From Symbiodolus clandestinus (GTDB taxonomy: Bacteria > Pseudomonadota > Gammaproteobacteria > Enterobacterales > G038960095): a DNA stretch of 64,000 nucleotides. The stretch's first letter is position 1. Each line of letters opens with the position of its first letter. The position numbers and the translations under genes were made by a program. The notes under the pieces are model-generated. The model ran no database searches. It saw nothing but the letters and a program-made list of their open reading frames with translations, and had not been told where the DNA came from. Where the stretch lies: assembly GCA_038960095.1 (NCBI GenBank), contig CP152425.1, forward strand, positions 496,001 through 560,000. The letters are read 5' to 3'. This document shows positions 52,809 to 62,078 of the stretch, piece after piece.

Positions 52809-53714
52809 TTAACGAATAGTCCCTAAGCGCTGCCAACGAATACCCGTTGGCCAGCGGTCAGGTCGCTTCTCAAAACTCATCCAGATAGCCACTGCCTGAC
52901 CCACTAAATGGTCTTCAGGGACTAACCCCCAAAAGCGGCTGTCGCGACTATTGTCCCGATTGTCTCCCATCACAAAATAGTGACCCGGGGGCACTATCCA
53001 TTCCGACAATGGCTCTCCAGGCTGACGATAATAAAATGCCCTATCGTTAGGTTGCTGGCCTAATAGAATTTGGTAAGAGCGTTCGTTCAGTTGTTCCGTT
53101 AAAGTGGTTAGTTGCTGTTTCTCTAGCTCTGCAGCCAGGGGAGATGCGGTGACTGAGGGGTAGTAGTGAATCGCCACAGTAGCCGTATCATGTGTGCTTA
53201 TCCCCTGAGCCGGCTGGATCAATAACCGCTTACCGCGATAGATCACTCGATCACCCGGAATACCCACAACTCGTTTGATAAAATAAATTGAGGGATCTTC
53301 AGGATACTTAAATACCACAACGTCACCGCGTCGTGGCAGCCCAGTTGCCATCAGCTGCTTTTGAAAAATGGGTTCCCGAATTCCATAAGCAAATTTCTTA
53401 ACCAGGATAAAATCACCGACTAATAGCGTCGGCATCATCGAGCCAGAGGGGATCTGGTAAGCTTCATAGAAAAAAGAGCGTACCACCAGAACTAACAGGA
53501 ACATCGGAAATAATTCACCCAATCCAATCACCCAAGCGGGCAATCGATGTGCTCGATGAGAGTTCTCATGGTTTGTTTTTGTGCTTTGATCGTCAGGAGC
53601 CTCAGTCGTAGAAACAACTGGAATGCCTTTTATGCGGATCAATACCCAAAAAATGCCAGTCATTAGGGTTGCTAAGGTTAAACCCAAAGCAAAGTAGTTG
53701 GCCGCTGCCATCAT
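52809..53714 (-). CDS. lepB: Signal peptidase I
   Basis: LepB cleaves signal peptides of exported proteins on the periplasmic side of the inner membrane. The 301-residue protein has two N-terminal membrane segments (FALGLTLATLMTGIFWVLI and PMFLLVLVVRSFFYEA), the catalytic Ser in IPSGSMMPTLLVGDFILV, the general-base Lys in IYFIKRVVGIPGDRV, and GDNRDNSRDSRFWGLVPEDH. The start overlaps the lepA stop by four bases (ATGA). It is 23 bases before rnc. Confidence 0.97.
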   Translation of the reverse strand: MMAAANYFALGLTLATLMTGIFWVLIRIKGIPVVSTTEAPDDQSTKTNHENSHRAHRLPAWVIGLGELFPMFLLVLVVRSFFYEAYQIPSGSMMPTLLVGDFILVKKFAYGIREPIFQKQLMATGLPRRGDVVVFKYPEDPSIYFIKRVVGIPGDRVIYRGKRLLIQPAQGISTHDTATVAIHYYPSVTASPLAAELEKQQLTTLTEQLNERSYQILLGQQPNDRAFYYRQPGEPLSEWIVPPGHYFVMGDNRDNSRDSRFWGLVPEDHLVGQAVAIWMSFEKRPDRWPTGIRWQRLGTIR

Positions 53715-55507
53715 GATGTTTTCCCTACCTGTAAAATCGCTAAAAAGGCCTCTTGCGGTACCTCCACATTGCCAATCGCTTTCATGCGTTTCTTGCCCTC
53801 TTTCTGTTTTTGCAGCAACTTCTTTTTACGGCTGACATCACCACCATAACATTTGGCTAACACATTCTTTCGCAACTGTTTAATGGTTGCACGAGCAATA
53901 AAGTGGTTACCGATAGCAGCCTGGATAGCAATATCAAATTGTTGTCGAGGTATCAATCCCTGTAATTTCTCTACCAGCTGTCGCCCACGGCTGGTTGCCT
54001 GGTCTCGATGGACAATTAATGCTAGCGCATCCACGCGCTCACTATTGATTAAAATATCCACACGCACCATGTTAGCTGGTTGGAATCGTTTAAAACTATA
54101 ATCCAACGAAGCATAGCCTCTTGAAACTGACTTTAGCCGATCGAAGAAATCCAAAACCACTTCTGTCAATGGGATCTCATAGGTCAAAGCTACCTGCTGT
54201 CCATGATAGACCATATTGGTCTGTACACCACGTTTTTCCACACAAAGCGTTATTACACTGCCTAAGTAGTTTGGCGGCAACAGCATATGGCATTCAGCAA
54301 TTGGTTCATGAATTTCTGCAATATTATTAACTGGCGGCAGCTTAGCTGGACTGTCAATATAGATCTGCTCCTGCTTATTGGTGACCACTTCATAAACTAC
54401 TGTTGGTGCGGTTGTAATCAGATCAAGGTGGTATTCACGCGCCAATCGTTCCTGAATAATCTCCATATGTAACAGCCCTAGAAAACCACAGCGAAACCCA
54501 AAACCGAGTGCCCCTGAATTTTCTGGCTCATAGAATAGCGATGCATCATTCAAGCTTAATTTTCCTAAAGCATCACGAAAAGCCTCATAATCCTCTGAAC
54601 TGATAGGAAACAGCCCGGCATACACCTGCGGTTTAACCCGTTTAAACCCAGCTAAAGGCTGCAAAGCAGGCAGCTGAGCCAGGGTTAAAGTGCCGCCAAC
54701 CGGAGCGCCCAAGATCTCTTTGATGCCGCAAGAGACCCACCCCACTTCTCCGCAATGCAGTTGGTCACGATCAATTCGTTTTGGAGTAAAAATTCCCAAA
54801 CGATCCACCGAGTACCGTTGACCGCTACTCATGACTATGATTTTATCACGCTTTCGTAAACTGCCATTTTTAATCCGAACGAGTGAGACCACTCCGAGAT
54901 AGTTGTCAAACCAAGAATCAATAATCAAAGCCTGACAAGGAGCTGCGGGATCACCAACCGGAGGTGGAATTTCAGCAATGATTCGTTCTAATACCGCCTG
55001 AATTCCTTGTCCTGACTTCGCCGAACAGCGCACTGCATCTGCAGCTTCAATACCGATAATTTCCTCGATCTCTTGCGCAACTCGATCCGGATCAGCGGCG
55101 GGTAAATCGATCTTATTCAGCACCGGAAGAACGGCTAAATCCATATCGATTGCCGTATAGCAGTTAGCGACTGTTTGAGCTTCCACTCCTTGCGCAGCGT
55201 CAACGACTAACAAGGCTCCTTCACAAGCTGCTAATGAACGTGATACTTCGTAAGAAAAATCGACATGCCCTGGAGTATCAATAAAATTGAGTTGGTAAGT
55301 TTGGCCATCAACCGCCTGATACGATAGGGTTACACTCTGTGCTTTAATGGTAATACCGCGTTCACGCTCTAGATCCATTGAGTCTAGCACTTGGGCAGCC
55401 ATTTCGCGTTCTGAGAGGCCGCCACACCACTGAATCAATCGATCGGAGAGAGTCGATTTGCCATGATCAATGTGGGCGATAATAGAAAAATTTCGGATAA
55501 ATTTCAT
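53711..55507 (-). CDS. lepA: Elongation factor 4 (LepA)
   Basis: LepA is a ribosome-binding translational GTPase that affects initiation and 30S assembly. The 598-residue length is standard. Motifs: IAHIDHGKSTLSDRLI, RERGITIKAQS, DTPGHVDFSYEVSRSLAACE, LNKIDLP, and the LepA-specific C-terminal domain with KRFQPANMVRVDILIN and AKCYGGDVSRKKKLLQKQKE. It is the first gene of the lepA-lepB-rnc-era-recO cluster; its promoter should lie in the 440 bases upstream. Confidence 0.97.
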   Translation of the reverse strand: MKFIRNFSIIAHIDHGKSTLSDRLIQWCGGLSEREMAAQVLDSMDLERERGITIKAQSVTLSYQAVDGQTYQLNFIDTPGHVDFSYEVSRSLAACEGALLVVDAAQGVEAQTVANCYTAIDMDLAVLPVLNKIDLPAADPDRVAQEIEEIIGIEAADAVRCSAKSGQGIQAVLERIIAEIPPPVGDPAAPCQALIIDSWFDNYLGVVSLVRIKNGSLRKRDKIIVMSSGQRYSVDRLGIFTPKRIDRDQLHCGEVGWVSCGIKEILGAPVGGTLTLAQLPALQPLAGFKRVKPQVYAGLFPISSEDYEAFRDALGKLSLNDASLFYEPENSGALGFGFRCGFLGLLHMEIIQERLAREYHLDLITTAPTVVYEVVTNKQEQIYIDSPAKLPPVNNIAEIHEPIAECHMLLPPNYLGSVITLCVEKRGVQTNMVYHGQQVALTYEIPLTEVVLDFFDRLKSVSRGYASLDYSFKRFQPANMVRVDILINSERVDALALIVHRDQATSRGRQLVEKLQGLIPRQQFDIAIQAAIGNHFIARATIKQLRKNVLAKCYGGDVSRKKKLLQKQKEGKKRMKAIGNVEVPQEAFLAILQVGKTS

Positions 55508-55947
55508 GAAAGCGTGCGCTATTTCCTCGAGCTAACCCTCAATATGACCCGCTATTGTACGCAAACCAACCTTTTGGCGCTATAGCCGGTTTTAGTGATC
55601 GATGACAACTGTAACCTGGTAATTGAAACTGAGTATGCATAATGGATTGCAAAAGTTGAGCGTCTAGAAAGCTACTTTTTTCACAATGATGAGAGAATAG
55701 ATACCTTTCAAGCCCTCTTTTTCTGCTTGCTATATGAGCCATTTTCAAGCAAGATCACTGCTAGCGCTGACTGGTGCTGGTCGCTGGTCTGTCGCTAAGG
55801 CGTAACAATCTGCGTCAAAAAAACAACTGCTTTAATTGCTAATCAACCGCTGCCTTTAGCCAGTTACCATAAATATTCTGTCGTTGTCATGCATACTCAT
55901 GGCTTAAGCGGAAGGCAGGCAATCGATAATAAATTAGGAGAGCAGAC
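55508..55947. other. Divergent promoter region, lepA / Sel1 protein gene
   Basis: This 440-base gap lies between divergent genes and should hold both promoters. A 69-codon minus-strand frame here has no recognisable family or ribosome site. AGGAGAG just before 55948 is the ribosome site of the next gene. Confidence 0.4.
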
Positions 55948-56409
55948 ATGCGACGTTATCAACAAGGGATTTGCGCTCTATTAATCAGCGCAACATCTGT
56001 ATTAAGCACGCCGGTTTTTAGTCAAGAAAGCACGAGTGACCAATCGATTGCTGTACAAAAGGCTAATACTCGCGAAATAAGCAAGGGAGTACTCTTGAAG
56101 CTAGAACAGCTGCAAAAAGCGGCGACAGAAGGAGATGAAGCAGCTCAAATAGAGCTTGGTCTTCTATACGCCAACGGTTTTGACATTCCTAAGGACCATG
56201 AAAAAGCAATCCAATGGCTTTTAGCAGCGGGTGAACAATATAAAAAATCTGACGCTGGCTGCTCAGAGCACCCTGCGGTAGTCACTTTGATGGTGATGGT
56301 TGATAAAAAAGTACTATCTCCGAAGCTACATACTAAAGTAACGGCTTGGTTAGACGCCCTAGGAGATAAACGACCTAAACTTGATTTCACACCACATTAC
56401 TCCAAATAA
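55948..56409 (+). CDS. Exported Sel1-repeat protein
   Basis: The 153-residue protein has an N-terminal signal peptide (RRYQQGICALLISATSVLST, likely cut near residue 25), then a helical part with one clear Sel1 repeat: AAQIELGLLYANGFDIPKDH followed by EKAIQWLLAAGEQ. Sel1 repeats form helical scaffolds for protein binding. A second repeat is not evident. GGAGAGCAGAC precedes the ATG. It stands alone; a periplasmic binding or envelope role is likely but unproven. Confidence 0.82.
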   Translation: MRRYQQGICALLISATSVLSTPVFSQESTSDQSIAVQKANTREISKGVLLKLEQLQKAATEGDEAAQIELGLLYANGFDIPKDHEKAIQWLLAAGEQYKKSDAGCSEHPAVVTLMVMVDKKVLSPKLHTKVTAWLDALGDKRPKLDFTPHYSK

Positions 56410-56882
56410 ATATCTCGTTATCTGCCATTCTCGATGCAAAATAGCCACTTTTAGTGGGCATCGGGTTTGGTTAGGCTAATGACAGCCTCTGCTTTCGATA
56501 TCGTGTAATCTCTCACCAGGTTAAAATTAATTCTCAACCCAGTCAGGCGCTATACTGCAACTGTGTATAGAATTTTCTACTGCTTTTTTGATTCTATGGA
56601 GTCTCTTACTCCTTCACTACTGTTCTCTCTCTTTTTTCCTAATAAAACGACTGTTTAATGGATAAAGAATATAGTAGCCTACGCGCTTATCCTATTATTC
56701 AGAAACAGATAGATAAAGATGAAAATTTTTAGCGCTGTATTTCACTCGACGTTGAAACCGGGGAAGGTTTTATGCCTATTGCTCGCAAATAAACCAATTA
56801 AACTTTAAATTTATGAAAAAAATGCAGCAAAATAGTATTTAAAGGTTAAATCTTACCCCTAATCACAACTGAGATCTTAACA
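56410..56882. other. Intergenic region
   Basis: I see no supported gene in this 470-base gap. A 24-codon frame at 56659 is followed by stops. A small hairpin GCCACTTTTAGTGGGC lies near 56443 and could end transcription of the Sel1 gene, though no T-tract follows. Confidence 0.4.
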
Positions 56883-58166
56883 ATGAATGTCTACTATACA
56901 CTCTGTTTCTTGGCTGCTCTAGCAGTGGGTATCGCCTTTCTGAATCAATACATCCACAAAGTACAAAGTACCATCGCTATCACTGCCGGTGCTTTAGCCG
57001 GTTCGCTACTGTTGCTGTCGGCCGGACGGCTTGGCTGGTTTCATCTAGAACCGACAGCTCGCTACCTTGTAGAGCAGATTAATTTTCAGGAATTTTTATT
57101 ACACGGAATCCTTGGATTTCTGTTATTTGCTGGCGCTTTAGGAATTAATTTGCCAGCACTCCGTGATCAAAAGTGGGAAGTGGCTATTTTATCCCTAGCA
57201 TCGACACTGCTCTCAACTTTATTAATTGGTTATGCGATTTACGGCATAGCTACCCTGCTTCACCTTAAACTTGCTTTAATTTATTGTATGCTATTTGGGG
57301 CCTTAATTTCCCCAACCGATCCAATTGCCGTATTAGCCATTATTAAAACACTGCGTGCCCCGCAGAGAATGGCGATTCAGGTTGAAGGAGAATCATTATT
57401 TAATGATGGGGTTGGCCTGGTGATTTTTATAACTCTGTTTTCAGTTGCCTTTAGTCATCAGGATGCAACACTGGGATCAATCTTTCAAGTTTTCTTCCAA
57501 GAAGCATTGGGTGGCATCGTGTATGGATTAGTGGTTGGCTTCATTGCACACTGGCTTATCAGCGCCACTGATAATGGCAGCCTAGAGTTACTCATTACGC
57601 TACTAATACCTTCGACGGCCTTCTCTTTAGCTAACTTACTAAATATTTCTGGCGCCTTAGCAATGGTGGTTTCCGGTATCATAATTGGTAATTGGACCCG
57701 ACAAAACGGCTTTTCTAAGCAAAGCACACTCTACCTCGATCACTTTTGGGAGCTAATCGACCAATTTTTAAACGCTCTACTATTTTTATTAATCGGATTA
57801 ACGCTCCTGGTGATTGAGATTGATCAACGCTCTATCCTGCTAATGCTGAGTGCCATTCCTGTCTGCTTAGCCGCCCGCTACTTTAGCGTCTTGCTGCCAT
57901 TCGCCTGCTTTCGCTGGTTCCGCCATTATAATCCTTATACACTTTCTGTACTGACTTGGGGCGGTTTACGAGGTGGCTTGGCATTAGCAATGGCGCTTTC
58001 CATCCCAATTGGGGCAGCTTATGAACCTTGCTCCAACATTGATATCCGTGATCTGTTACTGGTCATGTGTTACTCCGTCGTTCTCTTTTCTATTTTAATT
58101 CAAGGTTCTACGATTGAACCGATGATCCAGAGAGCCAAACAGAGCGAATTAAACTCTCAACCATGA
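56883..58166 (+). CDS. CPA1-family Na+(K+)/H+ antiporter
   Basis: The 427-residue polytopic protein exchanges sodium or another cation for protons. Family motifs are visible: FGALISPTDPIAVLAIIK with the ion-binding Asp region, VEGESLFNDGVGLVIFI with the Glu-x5-Asn-Asp pattern, and LTWGGLRGGLALAMAL in a late helix. About twelve hydrophobic segments are present. Length lacks the long cytoplasmic tail of some CPA1 members. No strong ribosome site precedes the ATG. It may help pH or sodium homeostasis; it lies between a Sel1 protein gene and zapB. Confidence 0.9.
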   Translation: MNVYYTLCFLAALAVGIAFLNQYIHKVQSTIAITAGALAGSLLLLSAGRLGWFHLEPTARYLVEQINFQEFLLHGILGFLLFAGALGINLPALRDQKWEVAILSLASTLLSTLLIGYAIYGIATLLHLKLALIYCMLFGALISPTDPIAVLAIIKTLRAPQRMAIQVEGESLFNDGVGLVIFITLFSVAFSHQDATLGSIFQVFFQEALGGIVYGLVVGFIAHWLISATDNGSLELLITLLIPSTAFSLANLLNISGALAMVVSGIIIGNWTRQNGFSKQSTLYLDHFWELIDQFLNALLFLLIGLTLLVIEIDQRSILLMLSAIPVCLAARYFSVLLPFACFRWFRHYNPYTLSVLTWGGLRGGLALAMALSIPIGAAYEPCSNIDIRDLLLVMCYSVVLFSILIQGSTIEPMIQRAKQSELNSQP

Positions 58167-58287
58167 CGGTCTTCAACCACCGAAAAACACCCTTAAAAAA
58201 GTGGCACTGTAAACGATTCAATCAGGGTACAATAAGCAACCTAACTCCAATTACGGTAAGATAAGTTAATACAGTCGAGAGGAATTT

Positions 58288-58527
58288 ATGTCGTTTGAAG
58301 TATTTGAAAAATTAGAAGCTAAAGTCCAGCAAGCCGCTGATACCATTGCGCTACTGCAAATGGAAGTCGATGAATTAAAAGTAAAAAACCAAGATCTGCG
58401 GCAAGGAATGGAATCAGCTACCCAACAATATCAAGATCTGATGACTGAGAATCAACAACTTAAAGAGCAACAACAGAGCTGGCAAACACGTTTGCAAACC
58501 CTATTGGGACGTATGGATGGCATTTGA
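58288..58527 (+). CDS. zapB: Cell division protein ZapB
   Basis: ZapB is a small coiled-coil protein that supports Z-ring assembly through ZapA. The 79-residue protein reads MSFEVFEKLEAKVQQAADTI and ends LQTLLGRMDGI; nearly the entire chain is heptad coiled coil, matching E. coli ZapB in length and both ends. GAGAGG precedes the ATG. In E. coli zapB lies near menG (rraA) and glpF; neither is here. Confidence 0.95.
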   Translation: MSFEVFEKLEAKVQQAADTIALLQMEVDELKVKNQDLRQGMESATQQYQDLMTENQQLKEQQQSWQTRLQTLLGRMDGI

Positions 58528-58538
58528 CATATTTTTTA

Positions 58539-58890
58539 CCCTCAAATCCTCAATGACGATAATCGCGTAGTTTTTGCTGATTGTCGTTGTGACTTTGTGA
58601 AGGTAGTTCTTGTGGATGTTGGCGATACGGCCGTGTAGGCGCTATATTTTAACTTTCTACTTTTGCCAGTTGTGGCTGAATTTAACTTGTTGGCTCAATT
58701 TCCGCTGGAGGTTTGCTAGTCGCTTTTGGTTGGATTTGAAGCTGTTAACCTGAGTATACTCTGCCGTCGGACAGTGTGACCAGTTTTGCCACACTCGCAT
58801 CGAGCCCGGTTGTGGTTGTTGATTCATGCTGCGGTTCAGCTATCTCATATTCTGTCTGGATACTAACATCCCATTTCTCCCATGACACGC
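58539..58890 (-). pseudogene. TnpB (IS200/IS605 OrfB) middle/C-terminal relic
   Basis: The minus strand reads WDVSIQTEYEIAEP, TGLDASVAKLVTLSDGRVYS (the first RuvC-like motif with Asp), a frameshift, NSFKSNQKRLANLQRKLSQQ, two TAG codons, RLHGRIANIHKNYLHKVTT and IVIEDL. This is the RuvC part of an OrfB/TnpB protein, inactivated by a frameshift and stops. It sits between zapB and ubiB. The remaining bases to 59027 hold nothing recognisable. Confidence 0.8.
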
Positions 58891-59027
58891 TGATATTCGA
58901 CGGGGAAAACACTGTGTTTTCCTAATACACGTACGTTAAAGCGCAGGGAATTTCACCCTAGTCAGAAGGAGCAGATACGCCTACCGACTGCTCCTGCTTG
59001 TCGGTCACCGCCTGATTAAAATAGCCG

Positions 59028-60671
59028 CTACTTAGTAACCGTGCGACTCAGCCTCCAACCTCGCCACCAAGCTAGGGCTGAGGCTAACGCTAGATAGCGC
59101 CAATACACCAGTTGAGCCATTAACAGCAGCATACTGCCTAAGAATAGGCTGGCCCCTAGGTAACTCCAATAACACACGGAAGCCTCACGCTGCTGGTGGC
59201 ACTGTAGCGATTGTTGTTGCTGCAGGAGACACTGCTGCAAGGTCTCCTGATGGGCCAGCGTTTTCTGTAACAAGTCAGGTAGTTGAGGTAACTGCTCTAA
59301 CCATAAGGGTGTTCTCTCTTTTAGACGACGCCAACATGCACTCCACCCCATCTGCTCCTGCATCCAAGCCTCTAAAAATGGTTTAGCTGTCTTCCAGAGA
59401 TCGAGTTGCGGATAGAGCTGACGTCCTAAACCTTCAACATAAAGCAGTGTCTTTTGTAATAGCAGCAACTGAGGCTGAACAGGCATATTAAAGCGCTGCG
59501 CCGTATTAAATAGTGACAGCAGTATCTGCCCAAAAGAGATCTCCCCTAGGGGTTTTTGGAAAATGGGTTCACAGACGGTACGAATAGCTCCTTCAAACGC
59601 TTCAACCGAGGTCTCAGGCGGCACCCAACCAGCAGAGAGATGGAGCTCCGCCACCTTACGATAATCCCGATTAAAAAAAGCCAGAAAATTTCCAGCCAGA
59701 TAGCGTTGATCCTGGCGACTCAGTGAACCGACAATCCCAAAATCAATGCCAATATATTGGGGTGGTTGACGATCTGCCTTCCTAACAAAAATATTACCTG
59801 GATGCATATCGGCATGAAAAAAGCTATCACGAAAAACCTGAGTAAAAAAGATCTGCACCCCACGTTCAGCCAACTGCTGCCGATCAATACCCTGTGCTTG
59901 CAAGGCAGCGATATCGGAGATAGGAATGCCCTGAATGTGCTCTATCACTAGCATTCCCTCACGACAATAATCGACAAATACCTCTGGAATATAGAGTAAA
60001 GAGCTATTATCAAAATTACGGCGCAATTGAATGGCGTTTGCGGCCTCCCGCAGCAAATTGAGCTCATCCAACACTGTTTTTTCGTATTCACGCACCACTG
60101 CGAGCGGACGTAACCGTTGCCCCTCTGTTGACCATTGCTGCACCAGATAGGCAATGCCAGTCAACAGCCGCAAATCGGCTAACAATTGTGTTTTCACCCC
60201 TGGCCTAATCACCTTGATCACTACCTGACGACCAGATACCCTTAAAGTGGCTTTATGAACTTGCGCAATCGAAGCACGAGCAAAAGGTTGCGTCTCCAGA
60301 GCACTAAACCACTGTTCAAAAGGCCCCTCTAACAGCTGCTCAACCACCTTATGAATAGACAAGGTTTGACTCGACTCCACTTGGTCTTGGAGTAATGCCA
60401 ATTGATCAGCGATTTCAGGTGGCAATAGATCACGACGTGTGGACAATAATTGTCCTATTTTGATCCACAGAGGCCCCATCTCTTGCAAAGCCAACCGCAA
60501 GCGAACACCGAGTGACAACTGCTGATAAGGTCGCCGGCTAAAAAACAGCAGTCGACGTGCCAGCGTCAATGGTAACCGTAACGATCGCCAAGGCAACAGG
60601 GGAGATAGCTCATAACGTAGCAACAGACGAAAGAGCTGAAAAAGGCGTCGACAATCACTTAACTGTATCAT
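59028..60671 (-). CDS. ubiB: Ubiquinone biosynthesis kinase-like protein UbiB
   Basis: UbiB is a membrane-attached atypical kinase-like ATPase needed for ubiquinone synthesis. From MIQLSDCRRLFQLFRLLLRY the protein has 547 residues (E. coli 546). Family motifs: WIKIGQLLSTRRDLLPPEIA (the KxGQ motif), ARASIAQVHKA (Ala-rich loop), VVIKVIRPG, HADMHPGNIFV and IGIDFGIVG. Two C-terminal membrane segments follow. The start overlaps ubiJ by 17 bases. tatABC, which follow in E. coli, are absent. Confidence 0.95.
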   Translation of the reverse strand: MIQLSDCRRLFQLFRLLLRYELSPLLPWRSLRLPLTLARRLLFFSRRPYQQLSLGVRLRLALQEMGPLWIKIGQLLSTRRDLLPPEIADQLALLQDQVESSQTLSIHKVVEQLLEGPFEQWFSALETQPFARASIAQVHKATLRVSGRQVVIKVIRPGVKTQLLADLRLLTGIAYLVQQWSTEGQRLRPLAVVREYEKTVLDELNLLREAANAIQLRRNFDNSSLLYIPEVFVDYCREGMLVIEHIQGIPISDIAALQAQGIDRQQLAERGVQIFFTQVFRDSFFHADMHPGNIFVRKADRQPPQYIGIDFGIVGSLSRQDQRYLAGNFLAFFNRDYRKVAELHLSAGWVPPETSVEAFEGAIRTVCEPIFQKPLGEISFGQILLSLFNTAQRFNMPVQPQLLLLQKTLLYVEGLGRQLYPQLDLWKTAKPFLEAWMQEQMGWSACWRRLKERTPLWLEQLPQLPDLLQKTLAHQETLQQCLLQQQQSLQCHQQREASVCYWSYLGASLFLGSMLLLMAQLVYWRYLALASALAWWRGWRLSRTVTK

Positions 60672-61299
60672 GATTAACGCTACGAATAGACGGAATAGGA
60701 TGCATTGATAATCGTTGTAACCGACTGGCAAGGTGGCAGCGTTGCTGTTGCAACTGTGTCAAAGCTTGAGTGAGTGCCTGTGCTTCAGCCCGACTTGGCA
60801 GCCAGCGCCAAACCTCAACCAACAGCTCACGACACCACGCTCGTTGTTGTCGAGCCTGCTGCCCAAGCAGCCGTTTAGCCCATCGCATCGGTCGCAATAT
60901 GGCATGGGACGCAATATCTCCGACATGCCTCGACAATTGCTCTTCAATATCCCACTGGAGTGCTCCTAGCAAACTGACCAAACGCTGGAGTAGCAAAATA
61001 TCTCCCTCAATGGCTAACTCGCCCCCGCGGATCAAAGGCATGATTTGATTAGGATCGCGAAGCCTCGGAAGTAACGCCAACTGGGTGGTCATTCGACAGT
61101 GAGCTGGCGTGGCGCTGGGCATCAAAGTGATGGACCAATTGCCATCATTCACCACCAGTGTAAAGACGCTTGATAATTCAGTAAAGCTGAGTTGCACCCG
61201 TGATCCCGAAAGTTGTCGCAGCTGAGGAGCCAATGACGAGTTGGTTTGCACCCAGTGATTAAGCAACTTCTCTAAAACAATAGCCAGTAGCGGCAACAT
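60655..61299 (-). CDS. ubiJ: Ubiquinone biosynthesis accessory factor UbiJ
   Basis: UbiJ binds ubiquinone intermediates in a soluble Ubi complex. The 214-residue protein has the N-terminal SCP2-like lipid-binding domain (LRQLSGSRVQLSFTELSSVF, LLPRLRDPNQIMPLIRGGEL and AIEGDILLLQRL) and a C-terminal coiled coil ending in VNHDTVK. It lies between ubiE and ubiB in the enteric order, overlapping ubiB by 17 bases and 23 bases after ubiE. Confidence 0.92.
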   Translation of the reverse strand: MLPLLAIVLEKLLNHWVQTNSSLAPQLRQLSGSRVQLSFTELSSVFTLVVNDGNWSITLMPSATPAHCRMTTQLALLPRLRDPNQIMPLIRGGELAIEGDILLLQRLVSLLGALQWDIEEQLSRHVGDIASHAILRPMRWAKRLLGQQARQQRAWCRELLVEVWRWLPSRAEAQALTQALTQLQQQRCHLASRLQRLSMHPIPSIRSVNHDTVK

Positions 61300-61322
61300 T
61301 ATATTCTATTTACCAGAGGTCA

Positions 61323-62078
61323 TTAACAGCGAAAACCACGGTGCAAGGCCACAATACCACCTGCTAAGTTAATTGGCGTCACCTGAGAAAAGCCAGCGTG
61401 CTGCAGTAATCCGGTTAATTGCTGTTGATCAGGGTGGCGGCGGATAGACTCTACCAGATAACGGTAGCCATCCCGATGATTAGCCACCCACTCGCCTAAA
61501 CGAGGCAAGGCCGAAAATGAATAACCATCATAGAGCCGTTGTAGCCAAGGGTAGATTGGCTTGGAGAACTCTAGGACTAGCAGTCGCCCTCCCGGTCTCA
61601 ATACGCGATACATCTCAGATAAAGCGGCTGATTTATCGGTGACATTGCGCAACCCAAAAGCGATGGTAACACAATCAAAGTAGCACTCAGTAAAGGGTAG
61701 TGCTTCGGCATCCGCCTGCACATAATCAACGTTACCGATGATGCCAAAGTTTTGCAACTTTTTTCGCCCTATTTTCAGCATTTGAGCATTGAGATCAGCC
61801 ACCACCACCTGCCCCTGCTGGCCCACCCGAGGTGCTAATAGGCGAGCAATGTCTCCGGTTCCCCCCGCTAAATCTAATACTCGCTGCCCGGCACTTAGAC
61901 CACTACAAGAAACCGCAAAGCGTTTCCACAAACGGTGTAGCCCCAGAGACATTAAATCATTCATCAGATCATACTGGTGAGCCACTTCACTAAAAATCTC
62001 GGTGACTCGTGCGGTTTTCTCTTCTGGCGTCACCGTTTGAAAACCAAAATCGGTTAGCGGGGGGGTAGGTTTACTCAT
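61323..62078 (-). CDS. ubiE: Ubiquinone/menaquinone C-methyltransferase UbiE
   Basis: UbiE methylates ring carbon in ubiquinone and menaquinone precursors with S-adenosylmethionine. The 251-residue protein has YDLMNDLMSLGLHRLWKRF, the SAM motif LDLAGGTGDIARLLAP, QADAEALPF, AFGLRNVTDKSAALSEMYRV and LLVLEFSKP. The ATG at 62078 is used; a GTG lies one codon upstream. It is preceded by the broken ubiC, whose true end would overlap it by eight bases. Confidence 0.97.
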   Translation of the reverse strand: MSKPTPPLTDFGFQTVTPEEKTARVTEIFSEVAHQYDLMNDLMSLGLHRLWKRFAVSCSGLSAGQRVLDLAGGTGDIARLLAPRVGQQGQVVVADLNAQMLKIGRKKLQNFGIIGNVDYVQADAEALPFTECYFDCVTIAFGLRNVTDKSAALSEMYRVLRPGGRLLVLEFSKPIYPWLQRLYDGYSFSALPRLGEWVANHRDGYRYLVESIRRHPDQQQLTGLLQHAGFSQVTPINLAGGIVALHRGFRC

